From contig BSBK01001576.1 of assembly GCA_027943335.1 (NCBI GenBank), positions 211,001-275,000 on the forward strand: a stretch of DNA of 64,000 nt, in the 5' to 3' direction. This DNA is from Chamaecyparis obtusa (Eukaryota > Streptophyta > Pinopsida > Cupressales > Cupressaceae). The notes beneath the pieces are model-generated. The model had not been told where the DNA came from. It saw only the letters and a program-made list of their open reading frames with translations, and did no database searches. The translations under genes were made by a program, and so were the position numbers. This document shows positions 22,169 to 33,813 of the stretch, in pieces (position 1 is the stretch's first letter; each line of letters opens with the position of its first letter).

Positions 22169-24457
22169 ATGTCTCAAAGAATCAGTACACATGAGGAAGA
22201 AATTATAATCACAGCTATGATGAAGCAGATGCAAGCTATGCAAGTCAAACTTAACAAACTTGAGAAAGAAAAGGAACCTAAAGAGTTCTCCATGGAAGCT
22301 CTATGTCCTTTTCCATTTGATAAAAACTTTTACATGTCACCATGCCCCCGGATAGAATTTGAGAAATGTGATAATCCTTATGATATCTCTTCCACAGAGA
22401 GTGACACATCCATCTTTGGAGACTATGATGACTATGATGATGGACAATATAATGATACCTATGACACCTCTGTTCCTAAGAGTCCTCCTTATCGTGTGTT
22501 CCTGCTTACTAGAAATGGGATGTCACATTGGATAGAATTTGATGGTGATCCATATGATTCTAATTTTGAAAAAGACTTTGATGATTTTTGTGAACAATAC
22601 CTTGATTATGATCCATCTACTACTGCTGAGGACTATAAAATGCATCGTGCTAGCTTGAAGCATCAATACTACAAGGATCTCTCCTCTAAGAACTCTCATG
22701 CTGAAAATAAAGATTACACTCTCAAGAAAGATCATGTTAATGCTAAACATTTGTCTTGTGATGGTTCCCTTCCATCCTCTACTTCCTCCAATAACCATAC
22801 ACTTCCTAAAGCTTCCGAGTCTTCCAAATCTTTCACAAATCCTTCATCCAACGAAAGTCCTGATACTTTTCATACGATTCCCTATAGTTATCCTCAAGGG
22901 CTACCCCTTGAAGAAACTCAAGCTAACCTTCACTTGGCTACCAATACTTTCAATAATGCTAAACCTAAAGAGTCTAATCCTTTATGCGCTATAATGCCTA
23001 CTTTAGCTAGTCCTTCACCATCTTTTCCAAAGTCTTCCATACAATCCCAACATGCTTCCTTGTCCTTAGAAGTGGCTCCATGTCAAGAGGACTCCAGAAA
23101 TGATAAAGAAAATAACATAAAGAAAGATCAAGATCAAGAACCCTCCATGTCATCCACTCCTTTTCATGATGTCTCTTATCCACCTCAAGGTTCTTTTGAT
23201 CCTGCACACCCTTTTTCATGCATTCCACCATGTCTTAAGTCTTCTCCTAAGCAAGATCAAGCTACTACTTACACTGTTAAGCTTATTGACAATCAAAATA
23301 ACCTTACCACACTTGTGCTTTCCAAAGATGATACTTCCATTAAGGTTGGTAAAAATGGTGTTGTTACTTCCAATGTTAAGCCTATTAAAAATCAAGAGAA
23401 AAATTATGCGCTTATGCTATCCAAAGATCCTTGTCAAGGTCAAAGTCTTCCATCTTATTCTACCATTCCATGTTCGTTTCCACTTTCTACTCTTCCTAAG
23501 TCTTTGCAAGCTTTGAACAATCCTATCAAAGAAGGTACTCATATTCAAGATGTCCATGATTCTATTGAAAATCCTAATGCTCACTCTAAAAATGTTGATG
23601 TCCTTGGTTGTCATATAAATGTTGATGAACTTTTTGATTATCCTTTTGCATCTTCCACTTCCATCCTTGGACCTCTTCCACCACTACTAAGGGCTTCATT
23701 CCTTCCTTCCATCTTGGGTCCTTATTTCCCTTCACTTTCCCCTCCTAACTCTCTTAATTTTCCATCCATCTTGGGTCCTTACATCCCTCCATCTCCCATC
23801 TTTCCTCAAGATCAACATAGATGCATACCCTTGAATCCTTTTCATCCATCCACCCATCTAAACCAGTCATATCCTCCCTCTTCCACAAGTCCCAAATCCT
23901 TTGGAAGTAACTTGAATGTTCAATACAAGAAAAAGAAGCAATACAAGAATCCATAAAAAAAAGAAGATCACCATGTCTCCTCTAATAGACATGGAAACAT
24001 AAAGTCAAAAGAGATATCTAAGAAAAAAATTACAAGACAAGTATGGATTCCAAAATCCATCATTGAAGATATTCTCTCTAGATCATTAAAAGGAAATAAA
24101 AAGCTTACGACTATATGGATTCCAAAGTCTCTCTTGAAAGAGTTTGGTGTTGAGCAAAAAATAAAGTTGACATTCAAGCTTCCAAAGGCTTCCACTTCAT
24201 TTTCTTCCAAAAATATTCTTCCATTCCATGCGCCTAAACCACAACCTCTGTTATCCATTCGCCACATTCCTTCACGTATTCCTTCATTCACATTTCCTCC
24301 ATCCTCTCATCACCCTTCAAGGTGTATGTTGACTTTGATCTTGCCTTCCTTTCCATCTACCCTTTCACAATCCTTCCATTCATTATCCTTCTACCTTCTA
24401 TCCTTTTTCCTTATTTGCCTATTCCTCCTATCTTCCAACCTCACTCGCTTTACATGA
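22169..24457 (+). pseudogene. Large Gag-like ORF of element 2, one in-frame stop
   Basis: Open for 595 codons from ATG 22169; after a single TAA at 23954 the same frame stays open to 24457, giving about 763 codons. Residues 40-60 (EALCPFPFDKNFYMSPCPR) match the pre-core segment of Tat-type Gags, where element 3 has a similar HICPFPFDK phrase. An acidic DYDDYDDGQYNDTYD run, a region that is not Gag-like and a Pro/Ser-rich tail (SILGPYIPPSP repeats) follow. Beyond the stop WIPKSIIED and WIPKSLLKE form a short repeat. I see no Gag core or zinc finger. It is probably a Gag N-terminus fused to element-specific sequence; function unknown. Confidence 0.6.
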
Positions 24458-24569
24458 AACCTTATCCTCTATTTTTCTTTTTCATCTCCCTTTCCCTATC
24501 AACATCTTTGAGCATATCATTTTGAATCCTTGGCATATCATGGTTTATCCTTTCAAGGAGCATTATCTA

Positions 24570-24790
24570 AAAAGCTTGCCTTCTTCCAAAAAAAAAAAAA
24601 TTTAAAAAAAGAAAAAATTGAAAATGTGCCTTGGTGGAAACCTGGAAATAGGCGCCTTGGTAGCAAAAGTAAAGAGAAATAAATTCATCCTATGGTGAAA
24701 ACCACTCCCTTGTGGTGCCTTGGATAAGTACCATGATGAAAACCTGGCAATCAGGCATTATGCGTAGTTCTTCTACATATTTCATCCATT
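24570..24790 (+). repeat. GGTGAAAACC-type repeat cluster, first block
   Basis: Three diverged copies of a unit containing GGTGAAAACCTGGCAA and TGCCTTGG, beside A-rich sequence. More copies follow integrase at 25903-26115, and reverse-complement copies lie downstream of integrase in element 3. Confidence 0.6.
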
Positions 24791-25279
24791 CCATCTTCTC
24801 TCTTTGATCTTGACAATGTTGATCTATACATGAACATTTGGCTATTTTGTGAGCTATCTTATGATGATCTTGCTTTCATTCCCTTCCTACTTAGCCTTCA
24901 TGTCTATTTTCCTCCATTCATTCTAGCCTTTCGCTATCCTTTCCACTTTGGTCTTGATCTAATAAAAAAAAGAGTAAAACACAATGCTATGAAGCCTCTT
25001 GACATGTCCACTCCTTTGGACTACATCCTTTCCTACTCTTGCATTACGCTTTTGTGACTTATCCTATGCTAGCCTTTCATTGCTTGTCCAAATGCACTTT
25101 ACATGACAATTTTTCCCTAGCCTGGGTATTCTTGAGGAGTTTTCCCTTGAAGATTTTCTCCCTTCATTCTCCTTCATTCTCTTTTTTTCCATCTCTTCCA
25201 TCTCTTCCACTAGCTTGCTAATCCCTCTTATTCTCCAGCTTGCTAGACATTGGGACTACACGATATGATCTTGCTTAGG

Positions 25280-25866
25280 AATTTTCAATGGAAAAAGATG
25301 CTATCAAGTATGCAAAGTATCAGAATAAGTATCAGAACCAGTATCAGAATAGTATCAAAACCAGTATCAAAACAAGTATCAGAACAAGTATCAGAACAAG
25401 TATCAGAATCAGTATCAAAATGCCCACTGGGGCTACACCTTTTTCTTTATTTTATGGGTCTGAAGTGGTACTACCTATTGAGGTTGAAATCCCATCACTA
25501 AGAATCATAATGCATGGTCTAGTAACTCATGATGACTATAGAGTGTCTAGGTTGCAAGAACTTGAACTACTAGATGAGCGCAGACAAGTAGCGTATGATC
25601 ATCTCAGAGTATATCAAAAGAGAATGTCTAGAGGCTACAACAAGAAAGTTAGACACAGAGAATTTCAGGTTGGTGATCTAGTCTTGAGAGAAAATCCTAA
25701 AAATCAATCCCATCGAGAACATAAGGGGAATTTTGAACCCAACAGGTTGGGTCCCTTTGTAATCACTGCTACTTTTGGCTCTAGTGCCTATCAACTCTCA
25801 ACGACTGAAGGAGAACAGCTCCAAGAATCAATCAATGTTCTCCATCTGAAGAAATTCTATGCCTAA
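25280..25866 (+). pseudogene. Integrase with its core replaced by a 12-bp repeat array
   Basis: The frame starts MEKDAIKYAK, which in element 3's integrase follows GYYWPI and lies just before the Cys-x2-Cys of the zinc finger. At KYAK it runs straight into about nine 12-base repeats (25318-25422; unit TATCAGAACAAG) encoding YQNK/IKTS-type tetrads, then resumes at PTGATPFSLFYGSEVVLP, the end of the integrase region, and continues to the C-terminal domain (VGDLVLRENPKNQ, NRLGPFVITA, INVLHLKKFYA). The second half of the zinc finger and the whole DDE core are missing. The frame stays open across the junctions. Confidence 0.85.
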
Positions 25867-25902
25867 GGCATTCAGTCTATGGTAAAATGTCCTGAAAAAA
25901 TG

Positions 25903-26115
25903 AACACCTGGGTGAAAACCTAGCAATAGGTGCCTTGATGATTCACAAAAAAAAAAGTAAAAAATATCAAAAATATAAAAATAAAATAAAATGAAAAGTA
26001 CAAAAAAAAATGAGAAAAAAAAAAAGTGCCTTGGTGAAAACCTAGAAACAGGTGCCTTGGTAGCAAAAATAGAATCTCTGCCAAGATGGTGAAAACCTGG
26101 CAAACGGGTGCCACT
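25903..26115 (+). repeat. GGTGAAAACC-type repeat cluster, second block
   Basis: Three copies at about 25908, 26033 and 26090 (GGTGAAAACCTAGCAATAGG and variants), separated by A-rich low-complexity sequence. Confidence 0.65.
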
Positions 26116-28210
26116 TGTTTCAAAATGCTCCATCTATCAGTGCAATCTTGGTCTTTCCCAGCTTTTAGTCTTGCTTTAGTTTGTACATATCTCCTGGTTT
26201 GTTTCTGCATTCTTGTTCTCAATAAGTCAGTTTGTACACCAATCAGCCCAAGCGTATGTATCCTATCAATGTTTAACACTTGGGGGCAATCACAGTCATA
26301 TCCTATGGTCTCTAGTATATCTTAGACGTATCATATCCAGTTAGAGTCCTTTGAAGCTTCATGTGAGTCAGTCAGTCATTCTTGTCTCTAGAAAGGATTT
26401 TGCATCAACAATGCAATCAAACATCAAAAGTCAACTGAAAACAATCTATGCTTTTTACATGCTCTTATCTCCTTGTATGCTTATTGATTCACATTGAGAT
26501 TTTTGCATATTATGTCCTTTCGAGCTCTTCGATGATGTCCATCAGGATTTAGAGAGTGATGACTGGGGGCATAATCTTTTCTGTCTTCTGCTTGTATGTG
26601 AAAATCTAACAACTTTGAAAATTATGGATTGAAATGGTGTCTGACTGTAAGAGCCTCTATCTTGAATTGGATGGCCATGCGTACCTCGACCATTGATACT
26701 CAGAAAATTAAAGGAAGTTTGATCTAACTATTGTCTTTTTTTGAGTGAGTTCTTTCTCCTATTGTGAAACGCGATCTTACCTAAGGATGTGAACGATAAA
26801 GGGTCACTATGGGTAATTCACATTAGATTTAGAATGATCTCTTGACTGTTTGATGTGTTTGTATGCAAGATGTATTTAGGTCATCACGATGTTTATGTTT
26901 TGATGCTTATACAAATTGCTATATCAAAATGGACATGATATTCAGGGCATCCTGGCGCTTATGCTTTGGTGCTTATATCTAATCCGACATTCCGAAAACA
27001 AAATCAATATTCATATATCCATAGTTGTTGACCAGTGGGTGTTGTATTGATTCTTGCGCATACAAATCGATATTCATATGTCTATGGTTCCGTAACTAGT
27101 GGGCATTGTATTGATTTATCCAGTTACCTAAAAGTTCAATGATGATAACAAATCGACACATGATCAGTGACTAGGTCCTAGGTCTTAGGTTGCATTTCAT
27201 TTTACATGTTTCTTTGCATTTTGCATGTCTGCATGATCTCACAAATGTTTGGAAACACTTCAAAGCTTAAACACTTAAATGATCCTTCAATCACATCTTC
27301 TAATCTAACAAGAGCTGAATCTCACATGAAGGTTCCTCCAATGAAGTAGCAAGTAGAATCCTTTTTCGGGATCAAAATCAAAATCTGAGACCGTTTATAT
27401 TATTAACTACTTCCATATTCAACCTTTGATCATCACAGGAATCCAGTATTCAACTTAACTGATTATCTTCCATCAAACTCTCAAAGTTTCAACTTGGTCA
27501 ACTATGGTCAACTCATGGTCAAATCTAGTCAAACTTGGTCTCGAGGACCTCCAAATGATGCAAAATGCATTCTCAAACATGTATAACAACTTCTCAAATT
27601 AATTAACATGTTTCTAAACTATCAACGCTGACTTTTCTTGTCAGATTTCAATTTTAATCCTGAAGGGGGCATGGTATTGCACATCATTCAAAGTCTGTAA
27701 TCTAAATTTAGAATCATATCTTTCCTTAGTAATCAAGACAACAACCACGTCTAGTTGCTGATTCATCAAAAGTCCTCATCTCTCAGGGCAAATCAATCAT
27801 CACTCGGGGCATATCAGATTCATCAAGATCCATATCAATCTCGTATTCTCTTAATCTTGTAAACTGTATCAGCATTTTGCAACCATCAGTTCATTAGTGT
27901 TATTTCCTTGGTTCTTCGGTAACTGAAGGGTTTAGATGTGATACCAACATGGTTCTTCTAAGACAATCAAGTCTGGAATCGGTCACTCACTTCTTCGCAA
28001 TCATAATGTTCGGAATCAGGCATTTTGACGCTTTTGTTTCATTGGTTCATTGTTGCTATAGTTAACAGTATCTTTGGTCATTCAGGACCTATTATTTTCA
28101 TATCAATTTCAATCAATTTCTGTCGCATATCAATTATCAATTTTGAATCAGTTTCATATCTTTATCAAACACAGACTGTCTTTGAACCACTACGCTTCAC
28201 ACAATAATTC
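26116..28210 (+). other. 3' non-coding interior of element 2
   Basis: Two kilobases with only short open frames. A loosely repeated pair near 26995-27125 shares AATCGATATTCATATGTC-type and GTGGGCATTGTATTGAT-type phrases. No domain recognised. Confidence 0.55.
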
Positions 28211-28224
28211 AAAGAGGGGCAAAA
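28211..28224 (+). promoter_or_regulatory. Polypurine tract of element 2
   Basis: AAAGAGGGGCAAAA immediately precedes the right LTR. Element 3 has the near-identical AAAGAGGGGAAAA in the equivalent place, supporting relatedness. Confidence 0.8.
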
Positions 28225-29511
28225 TGTAATACCCCAAAAATGGGCTATAAGTTCATTAACCTCCTATATCGACATATCGAATGAAATCAACATCGAAGTC
28301 CTAACCTAAGGCACATCTGAACATCATGAAATCCTAATTGATTATCCTAAATTCTGCATCAGGGAAAATTTCTAGTAATATTCCTAATTATCTTAATTAT
28401 CTTTAATTTTATAATTATTTGGCGAAAAATCATATTTATCCTAAAGTTTGATTAATTGAATATTCTCAATATTTAATTAATTAGATTTAATTTGGCCACT
28501 TAATTATTTAATTGAATTTAATTCCATTATTCCTAATTATGATATTTAATTTTGACAATAAATCCACAATCTTACAAATAATTGATTAAATATTTTATTT
28601 AATTAATTAAATCATTTTTGTCAATTTTTAATATTGTAATTTTGAATAAAAGTTTGATTAAATGATTGATTAACCCATAAATCAATTGTTTTATTTTTTA
28701 AAAATCAGTTAAGTTGAGAATAAATCACTTTATTTATTTATTAATTCATAATTATCCATGTGCACAATCAAAGAGCAGTTAAACTCCAAATCAGAAAATC
28801 AATGCAAGTTATTGACTTTTTGGAACTCAACATCATTTTTGAGTTTTAAAGTTGATCTAAACTTCTAATTTGAGTTAAAAAGCTATTTTTTCATGATTTG
28901 CATGTTTTTGTGAATTAAATTATCTTTATTTTCAGATAACTCAAAAATCAAGTTGAGTTTATTTGAGTGATTTATGGCTTTCTTTCATGCATCCTCAAAG
29001 CCCTGGATTTCTATAAAATCAAGGCTTTAGCTCTTCACAAATCATCTCTCAAATCCACAAGAATTTGCATAATCACGCTGAAGAATTGCTATCTGGAGAA
29101 TCAAAGCTTATTGTGAATCAAGGCTATTGTGAGATCAATTTGGTTTTTACATTCATTTAGATTCATTTTCATATCATTGTTAGATTAACTGCATATCAAT
29201 TTCATATCAGTTCATTCTAGATTAGATTCATATCAAGTTTTCATCATATAATTGCATAGAAAATATCAAAAAATATAGATTAATTGCATTCATATTTCAT
29301 ATCAGTTTTGCATTCAAATCCTTCATTTAGGTGTCGTCAAGGTCACTGATCTCGATAATAATTTGAAAACATCATACTCGCACCTATTAGAAGATAGTAA
29401 ATCACCTGGTTAGTTTAGCTTTCAATTCATTGCATGATTTCATTTTTGCTAACCTCTAATGTTTTACTGAAGTGTTGTGTCTACATATCAGGTACAATTT
29501 TCACACACACA
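28225..29511 (+). repeat. Right LTR of element 2 (1,287 bp)
   Basis: Same length as the left LTR, ends TTTTCACACACACA. It is followed by CTACT where the left flank has CTAAT, and then the LINE ORF1 sequence resumes. Confidence 0.93.
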
Positions 29512-29516
29512 CTACT

Positions 29517-30528
29517 AGCCATATTATCCTTGTTCTTAGATATGATAGGAGGGTCTTTCTCCTTCAAGGGAACTTCATTAAATTTTTTTGAAAAATTCTT
29601 TAAAAGAGGGCGGTCTCTTCTATTGTGACCATTAAGCTTGCAATGAAAACAAGCTCCAATGTCCCCAAGCTTAGCTATAGCCCAATTCCATTTCTCTCCT
29701 TCAATATCAAGGGAGATTTCATCTGGGAAGACAACATCAAGATTAAGGATGACCAAAGCTCAGGCATTAACATGAAGCAAAGTGACCTTGGCTTCTTCAA
29801 CTTGGAGGACAAAGCTGAGAGGTTTGAGAAGGTGGCCTAGAATAAATTGCCAGAATTCGGGCTGGACATTCCTAAGCTCTACCCAGAATGGTGAAGAGTG
29901 GGCAATGACAATTTCAGACTTGCAACTGGGAGACCAAGGAAGAGCCTTGAACATCGTTTGACCTACATTATAGTATCCTTTTCTTAAAACTTTATCTTGC
30001 ATATCACGACTCTTAAAAAAAATAACAAATAAACCTTTTTAACCATTCGACTGAAACTAACATTTATACTGAGCTTTTTTCCCCAATATTACTAATCCAG
30101 TCATCCAAAAATTTTCTGGCAAGAAGAAATTTTATGTCCATACAAACAAAAAAGATGGCAATAATTTTTAAATGAAATTGTTCAGATTTGATAGCATTTA
30201 CCATGCCTACATTTGCAGAGAGAGAATGGATCTTAGCACCAAGCAATGGGATCTTACCTTCCTCTCCTCCATCCTTCTCTCCTCCAGAGTATTCTGATGT
30301 AGAATCATTACTTTCTCCTCTAGGTCAATGTCCATCAGGTCTGGGAGGTCCTCTTCCATATTCTTTAACCACTTCAAGCTATGATGACTCTGGAAAAACC
30401 ATTTTCTTAGCCACAACTTCTTTGTAAGAAGGTTTGTTTGATTCTCTGTGACCATCATGGTCTTCTCCTTCTGCCCTTTTATCACTACCTTTCCCATCTT
30501 TTCCATCATAAATTTCTCCTATGGCCAT
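29517..30528 (-). pseudogene. LINE ORF1, N-terminal part with zinc knuckle
   Basis: From ATG 30528 the minus strand reads MAIGEIYDGKDGKGSDKRAE and then NKPSYKEVVAKK, typical of the start of plant LINE ORF1 proteins. Later frames give ALPWSPSCKSEIVIAHSSPF-type DUF4283-like sequence (near 29940-29870) and ACFHCKLNGHNRRDRP (near 29655), a CCHC knuckle whose last Cys is Arg. It has at least two frameshifts and several stops. The protein would coat the LINE RNA. The rest lies at 18248-17569. Confidence 0.78.
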
Positions 30529-30810
30529 TAGAATAGCTCATGGAAAATCAAACCAAATCCTAACACTAGATGGCTTCCATCACAGACAATAAATGGCACC
30601 CACAGGTGAGCCAGTGCCGAAGCAAGGGATAAATAATGAAATGAAGTGGAAAGAAAGAAAGATAAACACATGAACTGCAAAAAGAGAAACAAAGGAAATA
30701 AAGAAAACTAGACACACATCATGAGAGATAAAAAGGGGCATGACAAACAAGCATAAAAAAATGCCGCCACAAAAGTAGTACAAAGGAGCCACGGGTCTCT
30801 CCTACTACAC
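30529..30810 (-). other. Probable LINE 5' untranslated region
   Basis: About 280 bases upstream of the ORF1 start that show no other identity. The LINE 5' end is placed near 30810 only because similarity to anything else begins after it; the exact base is unknown. Confidence 0.4.
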
Positions 30811-30919
30811 TTAGCATCGGCATGAAATCTAATAACCTCAGGCTAACTTGCAGACCAATTTTCAAAGGAAGAATTATCTATTCTATGCATTACACTTGAA
30901 AATATAATGAGATATAATA

Positions 30920-31060
30920 TAATATATATATATATTGATATATATTTGTTAAAATATATATTTTACTATATATATTAATTATATATATTAGATATCCAAT
31001 GCATTACATGTCTACTAATATATTAGAAATGTAATGCATTAGATATTTAATGCACTATAT

Positions 31061-31114
<54 letters not shown>
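30920..31114. repeat. AT-rich hairpin repeat and (GA)n microsatellite
   Basis: AATGCATTACAT (30998-31009) and ATGTAATGCATT (31029-31040) form a short hairpin, followed by 'taatgcactatatacaa' and a (GA)n tract at 31064-31114. The same hairpin next to a (TC)n tract occurs in reverse complement at 50245-50320, so both belong to one dispersed repeat family. Confidence 0.75.
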
Positions 31115-31119
<5 letters not shown>

Positions 31120-33160
31120 CTACTAAGGGAAAACACCAAGATTTTGGAACACTTTAAACTCAAAATGCACATGCTATTTGAAGAAATGAAATATCAAGGA
31201 AACTTTACAACATATAGGCTCAAGAATAGTTACAAAAATATTTTAGCACAATAAATAAAATACATAGAGTGAACCATGCAATACACTCACATAATAGATA
31301 ATTTTAATGAATAATCTATCTAACAAAGCTTAATGATGCAGGGGCAGGGTAGATACAAGCAGAATCAAGCAGAATTGAGTCCACTTGAATCCACAACAAG
31401 CCCTTGCTCAAAATTGCACAACGGAAGCAATATAATATCACATGAAATCAATGGAAAACACAATGGATATGAGACAATCAACTGGCAGCAACAACAGAGA
31501 ATTATATTATTTCTTTCAACATGCTCGGTTGTGAGGCCTTCCGAGTTTCGGCCTTATACAATGAGAATTATGAATTTAGAATTAAAGCTTGCATCCTATC
31601 TTTTTCTCCAATGATGTATCTTGATAATCCTTCCTATATCTCACCCATGATGATCTACTACATCAATTTAGACCCCTTATATAGCCAGCTAAGCCACAGG
31701 TCGGCCAGTCAGGCATTTAATTACAATATAGGTCCAGTCTCAAGATTTAAACCAAAACTAATGCTAGAATGAATATAAATTGATGAAACTTTTTATTTAG
31801 GTCCTAACTTGACCCAAGAACATTATTTTAAGTGTGAAAGGTCCCATATGAGCACACAGAATATCGCAAGAAGAAACACCACACGTTTCACCCAAAAACT
31901 GGCAGGAAATAGGTCCTGAGGAAAAATAGGCATAACTTTTTACTCATAATGAATTGGAGTTTGTGCTCTTGGGAAATGATAGTAATTTAGGTCCAATTTA
32001 ATTTCTTAGGTGAGAAAAATAAAATTCCTTATAGATCAAGGTCGCCAACATGAACAATCAGCACCAAAACTGCATTAACAACTCAGACGTGAAAGCTGGT
32101 AGAAAATAGGTCCTGTGCCAAAAAGGCCATAAATTTTGACTCATAATGAATTGGAAGCTGCACTCTTGGGGAATGATATTAATTTAGGTCCCCTTGAATC
32201 TCTTAAATGAAAAAAATAATATTCCTTATGGATCAAGAGAACCAACATGAACAATCAGCACCAAAACTACAGGAAAACACTGTTCCGACATCAAGGAAAA
32301 TAGCTGTAACTTTGAAACAGTCCATCCAAACTTGATGTGCTCATAGGAGAAGGTTCCCAAATAGGTCCCAAACATGATTTAAGATTCACACACCATGAAA
32401 CTATCAAATGCAAATATTATAAATAAAACTACAGCAAACAGGTACAGAAATCAGAAAATGTTTTTGGTTGATGCAAGATTGCCAAAGACCCAAGATGCTC
32501 CTGCATCACTTAAATATAGATGCACTGAAGTTCAAGATTACATTTAACTAGCACATAAAAATTCAAGAGAATTGAAACTCAAAAATTAAAGGGATAAAAG
32601 CACGATCAATTTGTATTAAGAATTCAAGCTACCCATTATAGGTCAAGGCTTACAAAATGAAAATAAAATTTTATGAAAACTCATTGCGATAGTCCTACTC
32701 TATTTCTACTAAAAGTTAAGTTTTATGTTTCTCATATAACATTACAATGTTTTTTATAAATAGCTAAGGCACTACCTAAAAACCCTAACATAAAGTGGAT
32801 TGGATAGATTGCCATGTGTTCCATTCTGCCAAGATTTTTATATTGGGTCACATCACTGACCCTTAAAATTGATAGTGACCTGTGTTATGTAAACAAAAAT
32901 GACTTCTCCGTTATAAAACTCAGCTTCCACTCCTCAGTAATCATGACATTAGTTTCACTGATAACTAGACCAAAACTAAAAGAATGATGAGTATGCAAAG
33001 ATGGATGTGTGACAAAGTACAACTATGTGTGTATTTTGTTGTACCTATTATCCTACAACACAACACTTTAATAAATCATTATATCAATTTTTAGCACATG
33101 AAAAGAAATCAAAATCATTACAATTGAAATCAAATTATTGCTCTCTAACTAACACAAGTA
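31115..33160. other. Unassigned region with a tandem duplication
   Basis: No protein domain seen. At about 31895-32280 a unit of about 195 bases is present twice, marked by AAATAGGTCCTG (31909 and 32104), CTCATAATGAATTGGA, and AACATGAACAATCAGCACCA. This could be part of an unrecognised LTR or other repeat; CCCCTTATATAGCCAGC near 31675 resembles a promoter-like stretch. Confidence 0.5.
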
Positions 33161-33799
33161 TGGAAATAACCTAAGATTACTCTCAGAATTAGATCCTAAA
33201 TAGTGACAATGCATGTTAGAATGAGAGATTCAAGTCAAATATGAAGCTAAAATATCAAATTCATTCAATAAATCCATTGATTCATTAACTATTAAGAAAA
33301 TTGAGATATTTTCTAATTAGCTATGAAATCAAATGAACAACATGTAAGTATGAATTCAATTTAACAATTATCAACCTTGTTTGAGATTTGAAAATTCTCT
33401 TTTATAGAACTTTGAGAATTTGGATAGTTGAGATGCATCCTTGATGAGTGGTTGATATGCTTCCAAGCTTGATCCATGTGATGAGCTCTCATTGGTTTAA
33501 GATGTCTTTGTTGTCCCCTTGAGAGGTGACATGTCATTTTGGAGTTTTTTTATTCATTTCTTTTAATTAATTATTCTAGCCATGCATTTAATGAGTTTGA
33601 TTTAATTAATTAGGCTTAGAGATAATCAAAGTGATTTTTTCTCAATCGTTAATGCTTGATTTATGATATTTTATTGATTTTATCAAATTTGATGAATTAT
33701 ATTAATAATCAGGAATCAAATTAACACAATTAGGAGTTTTATCCCGAATTAGGGCAAATAAGGCATTAGGTTTTATAATCCCAGTTTTAGGTGATTACA
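33161..33799 (-). repeat. 3' LTR of element 3 (639 bp)
   Basis: On the minus strand it begins TGTAATCACCTAAAA at 33799 and ends ...TTATTTCCA at 33161. Aligns throughout with 49105-49754; a few small indels account for the length difference. Confidence 0.92.
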
Positions 33800-33813
33800 T
33801 TTTCCCCTCTTTG
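33800..33813 (-). promoter_or_regulatory. Polypurine tract of element 3
   Basis: Minus strand AAAGAGGGGAAAA directly before the 3' LTR. Confidence 0.8.

Larger units (their letters stand above)
18249..29511 (+). mobile_element. LTR element 2: deleted Tat-like Ty3/gypsy retrotransposon
   Basis: An 11.26-kb insertion with two LTRs of equal length (18249-19535 and 28225-29511, each 1,287 bp) and TG...CA ends, flanked by CTAAT/CTACT (4 of 5 bases match). A primer-binding-site-like TGGCACCCACCGTGGGGC follows the left LTR and AAAGAGGGGCAAAA precedes the right LTR. The interior keeps a long unusual ORF (22169-24457) and only the two ends of integrase (25280-25866). Protease, RT, RNase H and the integrase core are absent, so it must be mobilised in trans. 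The integrase C-terminus is very like that of element 3. It splits LINE ORF1. Confidence 0.9.
6048..30810 (-). mobile_element. LINE retrotransposon, split by two LTR-element insertions
   Basis: A minus-strand plant non-LTR element whose parts occur in the right order once two insertions are removed: ORF1 (30528-29517 and 18248-17569), ORF2 endonuclease (17576-17113), then endonuclease end, RT and C-terminal region (9812 to about 6300), and a poly(T) run at about 6050 that is the 3' poly(A) seen from the plus strand. Inserted pieces are LTR element 1 (9818-17107) and LTR element 2 (18249-29511). The 5' boundary near 30810 is approximate, and no target duplication could be confirmed. Stops and frameshifts in every part show it is dead. 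LINE length without insertions is about 6.2 kb, normal for plant L1-type elements. Confidence 0.88.

Noticed and set aside
22523..23614. Minus-strand and alternate-frame ORFs overlapping 22169-23956
   Set aside because: Shadows of the long plus-strand frame, with Leu-rich or Met-rich composition typical of out-of-frame reading.
25318..25422. 12-bp repeats as an independent microsatellite insertion
   Set aside because: Kept instead as part of the integrase frame because both ends join exactly to integrase sequence in the same open frame.
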